DNA of 64,000 bases from Erythrobasidium yunnanense (Eukaryota; Basidiomycota; Cystobasidiomycetes; Erythrobasidiales; Erythrobasidiaceae), in contig BCJC01000001.1 of NCBI GenBank assembly GCA_001600175.1, forward strand, positions 1,754,065 through 1,818,064, in the 5' to 3' direction. Position numbers and translations under genes: made by a program. Position 1 is the first letter of the stretch. Every line of letters starts with the position of its first letter. The notes under the pieces were generated by a model. That model saw only the letters and a list, made by a program, of their open reading frames with translations, was not told where the DNA came from and did not search any database. Positions 57,705-64,000 of the stretch are shown one piece after another.

Positions 57705-58089
57705 ATCTGATGAGCCATCAAGGTAGCTTGAGGATCATGTCGGGACTGAAGCAAGTAGACATGAAGAATTGCCTCACGTGGAAGCCGAGACTGCCATAAA
57801 TCCGAAGCAGCAAATACGCTGGCAAGTTGGTGTACGCACATCGATTGTAACTAACGAAAGGGTATACAACAGGCTAGACAGGCCCCAAAGGTCTACTGGC
57901 GCTGGGTGCTACGAAATAACGAAGAGACACTGAGAGGAGTATTCCGTGAACAGCGAAGTGACTAGGAGAGAGCGTAGGATAGCTGTCAAGAAAGAAGAAC
58001 GTCCATGCTGAAACCGGAAAGGGGGGGATAGATCGGGATGATTATGGTTGTACAATCGTATTGTGGATAGGCATAATATACTGGAGCTT
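57705..58089. other. Stretch between dolichol kinase start and heparinase-like 1 stop
   Basis: About 385 bases. The part from about 57847 to 58000 resembles 61136-61300, the 3' flank of the second heparinase-like gene, so the tandem duplication includes 3' flanks. Shared words include TTGTAACTAACGA and AACAGCGAA(G/A)TGACTAGG. Confidence 0.6.
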
Positions 58090-60859
58090 CTAGTTGTGAG
58101 ATGTCAGAGACCAGCTCGACAATGCTACACTTGAAGGTGTCTTGTAGTCGCTCGCCGACATGCCTGACCATTGCGGGTTGAAGAGGACTTGCAGAGTAGT
58201 CGATCCAGTAGGGATAGCGATGGAGAGGACAGTCACGCCTGGGTTTGGCAGATCCTGAGTACCATCGGGCGGGCTGCCGCTTCCCGAGAGTCTGGTCGCA
58301 TCGGATGTCGCGAATTGAAGAGAGGGTGCAGAGTCGAGGATGGTGGCGATCACTGTCTCGCCGCCAAGTGCAAGAGTCGCAGTGCGGTCTCCGTTGGATA
58401 GCGTGACGGTAGCGTTGGTATGCATGCGCCATTGCGAGGTTTGGTCAGCCTCGATCTCATCCTGGATGAGGATTTGACGGCGGGCATTGAGCAGCCGCAT
58501 TCCTCGGCGAACGGTTCTGCGACACATATATTAGCCAAGATTGCATAATTAAAGCATTGTGAGCTTACGAGCCATAGGCTTCGCTCATATCGGTATGCCA
58601 GTAGACAGCCGAGCTAGAAGCGACATTGTAGTTAAGGCTAGACTGCTCGTCACCAGTAGTATCGTATGTAGTCGGTGGTGAGATCTGGAGATTCTGATTG
58701 CCAGTGCCCATCAAAATGGTGTTCTGACCCTGGGTCATGCATCTATAGTATGTCCATCTGTTCGTGTCCGCGACGTCTCCCTCGAAATAGCCTGGAGCCA
58801 GGTAGTTGTCCTGGCAGAGCTTTCCAGCCCATCTTTGACCCAGTGCGTCAAATACAAAGTCTCCTGCATCGAGCATATTGTGGTTCTGATGTCCGGTGTT
58901 GTTTCCAGCCTTCATGGCTGCGTACAAACCGTTCGAATCGGTCCAGCTAGATCGCATAGCTGTCCAGTCGTTATTCGGCGCATCGAAGTGGTGGTCTAAA
59001 GGCAAGTTGTACCACCAGTCGCCAGACAAATCCGGGTTGTAGTACATCATCGACAGAGGCTCGGGTGCATCAGATCGGTCACGCTGATACAGTGAGTATG
59101 TGGGGTTGTCAAATAGGTCGCCAAAGAGCATCATGGAGTTTGCAGCTGCGAATTATGTCAGCATGACTTTGGGTCATAGGTGCTTGTCAGCTTACTCGCT
59201 GTAAACTTGTTGGGACTGACGGCAAAGCAGGTAAATTAGCAATAGAACCTGCACAGACGATACTACCACTCACCCGCAATCACCATAGTTGAACTTGTAG
59301 GTGAATCCAGTTCCGTACATGTGGAAAAGACCGGTCTTGTTGTAGTTGCTATTGCTCTGGAAGAGGTTTTGCGTGCTACCGGTAGCAGTGCGAAGAGAAG
59401 CAGCCATTTCTGCAGCGGTAGTGGAGCCAAAGTACCAGTCTACATCGATCATTCCGCTTAACAACAGGAGAACTAGCACGAGACCAGAGTCGAGACTCAC
59501 AATCAGAAGTCTCAGACCATGTTCCATCTGGCTGAACAGCCTGTGCACAATTTGCCCGTGCATTCGGGATCGTATTGTCGAGAATTTGCCCGGATACTCC
59601 AGTAGGATCGTCGCCAGCGATTGCCAATGCGCCCATTGTGAGACCGTTGTTACAAACACAGTTCCAGTTACCGTTGGTCGTCTGCCACCAACCGTACCCG
59701 GTTGACTGCGTGTACGAACGGAGACCGTAGTTAAGACCGAGATTGATGATCGACCACATAATGGCGTTGCGCTGGTTGGCAGTCCAGGCATCGTACATCC
59801 AGTCGTATGCATATGCGAAAGCGGCTGCAGCAGCGTTTTAGCCTGCTTCCCGCGATGTGTCGGCATAGCTAGCTCACCAGTGAACTCTGCCAGATCTAGG
59901 AAATGCTGGGTATTCCATCGATCAGGTGCAGTGCCGAAGGATCGTGAGCTGTTACCAGAGGCTATTACGAGAGCATCAGCATTACGCGAAGCTTGGAGGA
60001 CCAGTATCAACGTACCGACGAGCAGTTCTTGCCAAGTTCGGTCGACCCAGGATGAATCGTTCGAGATCCGGTATGCGTACGCCCAGTGCTTAATTCGTAA
60101 TTGCATCTCTCTTGCGACATCGAGCACACCACTTCCGGAGAGACCGCCATCAGGAGTGTCTGTGCGCCAAGCTTTCCATTAGCGACTTGGGCGTCAAACC
60201 GCAAACGAACGGACCACGCACAAGGAACAGGATCCTGTGCTGCGAAACGAGTAGCGTTTGCGAAGATGGTTGCATTCCAGCTGCGTAGGTATGGGTCCTG
60301 AGCGATTTGCTGTGGCAAGCACGACCACTTGCTGCTTGAGGCGAAAAGTCTTGGGTGGTCTGGTCGAACTTGATAGTTGCCCGCTTGCACAGAGTATGAA
60401 GGGCTGTCGGATGAGCACAAAGATGCCAATCGCGACGCTGTTGCAGCGGGAGGAGCGGCGGCAGCCGTGCTCGAGTAGACTGGATTTCCGTTAGCTGCAG
60501 GAAACCAAGGATAAGCGCGTCACTTTCGAGCTTTGATGCAGTCCAGACGAACAGTTGGTAGCCAGTGGGCCAGCAGCGTTGTTTGCGACACCTCTGTTTC
60601 CAGATGAAGACGCGCTATCGTTGTCGTTGCTTCGCGAGGCCGCGATGCCTCCTCCAACACCGCCAGCGATGGCAACTACGAGGATAGCAGGTACACCGTA
60701 CTTGACCCAGGGACTCTGGTACCACTTGTTGTGGCCTGATTTCGCGGCAGCGAAAGTCTGATTTGGCGGATAGGCCTCGTTCAGATGGAGCTGGCTCCCT
60801 CCTGGAACCTGGTAGTAACTAGTCCCAGCATCGTGCGATGCTTGATACTTGTGCGACAT
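58090..60859 (-). CDS. Heparinase II/III-like protein, membrane-anchored, copy 1
   Basis: Type II membrane layout: cytosolic MSHKYQASHDAGTSYY, a Gly-rich helix at residues about 53-74 (VPAILVVAIAGGVGGGIAAS), a Ser/Asn linker, then a secreted-side enzyme-like domain. An alpha-helical toroid includes YQVRPDHPRLFASSSKWSCL, FLDLAEFT, YDWMYDAWTANQRNAIMW, NWNCVCNNGLTMGALAIAGD and GTGFTYKFNYGDCG. The heparinase II/III beta-domain carries GHQNHNMLDAGDFVFDALGQ with its His residues, then WAGKLCQDNYLAPGYFEG. The end is SWSLTSHN. About 800 residues, eight or so introns. Family members are polysaccharide lyases or related enzymes; the substrate here (acidic glycan of wall or host) is unknown. Confidence 0.82.
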
Positions 60860-61392
60860 AGTTGCACAGATGTTGCGAGTTGAGCGAAGGAAACCCTTTG
60901 AAATCGAGAATTTGTATGATCAGGACGCGCACAGCCCATTCCTGCCAAGGTTTGGTCTGAGACGTCAAGTAGCTCGAACAGCAAAGCCGTACTTTCGTAC
61001 GTATCGAGTAGAAGTATGGTACAATGAAGAATAGACGCGCATCTTCCTCATCTGCAAGGCCAGAAGAGTCCGGGCCCCCAAGTATGTAGACGATGTCCTC
61101 GTCAAACAAGAGTAAGCGATGTATGCATATCATTGCATTGTAACTAACGACAGGTATACGATAGGCTGCCCAGAGCGATAACCCACCCAGGCCGCCGAAA
61201 TCCTTTAAAATGCTGAATGCTACGAATAACGAAACAGATGCTGAGGAAATAGTCCATTAACAGCGAAATGACTAGGCAGAGACAGTAGAATAAGTAAGGG
61301 GATAGGAAGCGTCCGTTTGTAAGCGAGAGAGGTAGGTTGATGATTTTGATACAGCGTCCAATGGAGAGAGGGGCAGGTTACGAGAATGTCTT
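60860..61392. other. Spacer between the two heparinase-like genes
   Basis: About 530 bases, promoter of copy 1 and 3' flank of copy 2. The block at about 61136-61300 is similar to the 3' flank of copy 1. The open frame 60819-61133 (minus) shows no domain. Confidence 0.5.
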
Positions 61393-64000
61393 CTAATTAT
61401 GCGATGTCAGAGACCAGCTCGACAGTGCTACGCTTGAAGGTGTCTTATAATCGCTTGCGGACAGGCCCGACCACTGTGGATTGAAGAGAACCTCCAGAGT
61501 CGTCGATCCCGTAGGAATAGCAATGGTAAGAACAGTTACGCCTGGGTTTGGCAAGTCGCTGGCACCATCTGGTGGACTACCGCTTCCAGAAAGTCTGACC
61601 GCGCTCGATGTCCCGAAGGTGAGGGAAGGTGCGGAATTGAGGATGTTTGCAATCAACGTTTGACCGCCGAGTGCAAGGGACGCCGTTCGGTTGCCATTGG
61701 AAAGAGAGACAGTAGCGTTGGTGTGCATGCGCCACTCTGAAGTCTGTTCGGATTGAATCTCGTCTTGAATGAGAATCTGGCGACGAGCATTCAGCAATCG
61801 CATGCCTCGGCGCACGGTCCTGTAATACACATCAGCCAAAGGTCCAGTACTTGGGAACTATGTAGCGTACGAGTTGTAGGCTTCGCTCATGTCTGCGGTC
61901 CAGTAGACAGCGGAGTTGGAAGCGACGGTGTAATCGAGGCTCGATTGCTCATCACCCGTAGTGTCGTATGTGGTCGGTGGGGAGATCTCGAGATTCTGGC
62001 TCAGGTTGTCCATCAAGATGGTATTTTGGCCTTGAGTCATGCATCGATAGTATGTCCATCTATCGTAGTCTTGGATGTCTCCTTGGAAGTAGCCTGGACT
62101 GAGGTAGTTATCCTGGCAAAGCTGACCAGCCCATCTTTGGCCTAGCGCATCAATGACAAAGTCTCCTGCATCGAGGTCATTGTGATTCTGGTGTCCAGAG
62201 TTATTTCCGGCCTTCATGGCTGCATAAAGTCCATTCGAGTCGGTCCAGCTGGATCGCATAGCTACCCAGTCGTCATTTGGCGAGTCGAAGTGGTGATCGA
62301 TGGGTAAATTGTACCACCAATCGCCAGAAACATCCGGATCGTAGTACATCATAGAGAGAGGCTCGGGCGCATCGGCTCGATCACGCTGGTACAGTGTATA
62401 AACAGGGTTGTCGAAGAGATCGCCAAAGAACATCAGAGAGTTGGCAGCTGCGAACAATATTAGCCTGGATGAGTTAAGCACGGTCGCACAACCTTACTAG
62501 CTGTGTATTTGTTGGGACTGTGAAGGCGCAGAAGACTTAGCTTTTCTGCGATAGAACAGATTGTAAAGCCAGACTCACCCGCAGTCGCCATAGTTGAATT
62601 TGTAGGTAAATCCAGTTCCATACATGTGGAACAGACCGGTCTTGTTGTAATTGGGGTTGCCGGAATAAAGATTCTGAGTGGAGCCGGTGGCACTGCGAAG
62701 CACTGCACCCATTTCTGCAGCAGTGGTCGTTCCAAAGTACCAGTCTGCAGGAGGGCATTTGACGTCAGCATGGACGTGCTCCACAAATACAGGTTCATTG
62801 GCACTGACAGTCTGAAGTCTCAGACCAGGTTCCGTCAGGCTGAACTGCTTGCGCGCAATTCGCCTTTGCGTTCGGGATAGTGTAGCCAAGGATTTGAGCG
62901 GCTGTGCCAGTGGGATCATCTCCAGCGATAGCCAGAGCACCCATTGTCAGTCCGTTATTGCAGACACAGTTCCAATTGCCGTTCGTCGTCTGCCACCAGC
63001 TATAGTCTGTGCTTTGTGTGTACGACTTGATGCCGAGGCTGAGACCAAGATTGATGATCGACCACATGATGGCGTTTCGCTGATCGGCCGTCCAGGCATC
63101 GTACATCCAGTCGTACGCAAATGCGAATGAGGCTGGTAGCAGACTATGTCAGAATACGAAATCTGCTGCGGAAACCGAGAGAGAAGTACTTACCGGTGAA
63201 CTCTGCGAGATCGAGGAAATGAGTTGGGTTCCAGCGGGTGCCATCGTCTGCGCCAAAATACTGGGAGGAGTTACCAGAGGCTTTGTTCGAACTTTCAGCA
63301 ACGTACAAGCCGGAAAGCCACACGACTGTACTTACAGACGAGCAGCTCTTGCCAGGTCCGGTCAACCCAAGACGAATCGTTTGTCATCCTCCAGGCGTAG
63401 GCCCAATGTTTTATTCGCAGCTGTAGCTCTCGTGAAGGGTCAAGAACACCACTTCCGCCAAGTCCGCCGTCTATGGTGTCTATCAGATGCGGGAAAGGTG
63501 GTAAAGTTAGCTGAAAAGGCCCGCTTTATTTGAGGAGAGAGGGCTCAATTACAATTGACAGGACTCATGGCTGCGTAGCGAGTAGCATTGCCAAAGATAG
63601 TTGCATTCCAGCTGCTCAAATAATCGTTCCCAGCGATTTGCTGTGGAAGACACGACCACTTGCTGCTTGACGCGAATAGTCTTGGGTGATCTGGTCGGAC
63701 TTGATAATTGCCAACCTGGACAGAGTATGAAGGGTTGTCTGCTGAGCAGAGTGATGCTAGTGAACTTGCTGTCGCAGCTGGAGGTACCGCAGCGGCCGTG
63801 CTCGAGTACACTGGGTTGCCGTTGGCTGCGAAAACATGTATTATTAGCGTGTCTTCTGTAGCTTGTAGTCTTCAGTACTAACAGTTAGTAGGTACTGCAC
63901 CAGCTGCATTATTGGCGACAGCTTTATTGGCAGATCCTATTGCGTTGTCTTCGTTGTTGCTTCTTGACGCTGCAATGCCTCCTCCAACACCTCCTGCGAT
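61393..64000 (-). CDS. Heparinase II/III-like protein, membrane-anchored, copy 2 (5' end beyond window)
   Basis: A close paralogue of the gene at 58090-60859, same strand, with the same exon order, running off the right edge. Visible from the transmembrane segment (IAGGVGGGIAASRSN at the edge) to the stop at 61393-61395. Matching motifs are YQVRPDHPRLFASSSKWSCL, YDAWTADQRNAIMWSIINLG, NWNCVCNNGLTMGALAIAGD, GTGFTYKFNYGDCG, GHQNHNDLDAGDFVIDALGQ and LTSHN. By eye the 3' exons are roughly 80-85 percent identical in DNA to copy 1. Only about 65 N-terminal residues are missing from view. Both copies look intact, so both may be expressed. Confidence 0.8.

Overview
The window is 64 kb of nuclear DNA from a fungus, most likely a basidiomycete. 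Genes are dense and on both strands. Nearly all are cut by short introns (about 45-90 bases, GT...AG, often a CTGAC/CTAAC-like branch site). One gene carries the DUF6533 membrane domain, which is typical of Basidiomycota. Housekeeping orthologues are eukaryotic and fungal (eEF2, LEU2, YKT6, CTF18, PUS4, SEC59, CAP2, LSC1). The subphylum cannot be settled by eye. No rRNA, tRNA, CRISPR array or plasmid/phage feature was seen.

Layout. 0-7.6 kb: an uncertain small locus, a long coiled-coil protein gene (minus) and the SNARE gene YKT6 (minus). 8-9.9 kb: three small, disordered, Met/His/Pro-rich proteins in tandem (plus), each ending in a cysteine cluster that reads as a CaaX box. 10.1-20.5 kb: eEF2, a zinc-ribbon/RING-H2 ubiquitin ligase, a GPP/DOG-type HAD phosphatase, a SIW14-type phosphatase and LEU2. 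21-23.6 kb: a DUF6533 membrane protein and the elongation-factor lysine methyltransferase EFM5. 23.7-31.7 kb: an array of four minus-strand SDR oxidoreductase paralogues. Two plus-strand Gag-like ORFs sit between the third and fourth members, and the fourth SDR has an in-frame stop. 32.5-43.8 kb: a GNAT acetyltransferase, a lipase with a six-copy 8-residue repeat, a monoacylglycerol-lipase-like hydrolase, succinyl-CoA ligase alpha, a TB2/DP1/HVA22 (Yop1-like) protein and actin-capping protein beta. 43.9-57.7 kb: a PPIL3-type cyclophilin, CTF18, PUS4, an Sfk1/FRAG1/DRAM membrane protein, an F-box/LRR protein and dolichol kinase. 58-64 kb: a tandem pair of membrane-anchored heparinase II/III-like proteins; the second runs off the window.

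Most genes are unrelated housekeeping neighbours in divergent or convergent pairs. The three stretches that look lineage-specific are the CaaX-protein trio (8.0-9.9 kb), the SDR array with Gag-like genes inside it (23.7-31.7 kb) and the heparinase-like duplication (58.1-64 kb). CDS coordinates run from start codon to stop codon and include introns. Splice sites were placed by eye from reading frame, GT/AG and family similarity.
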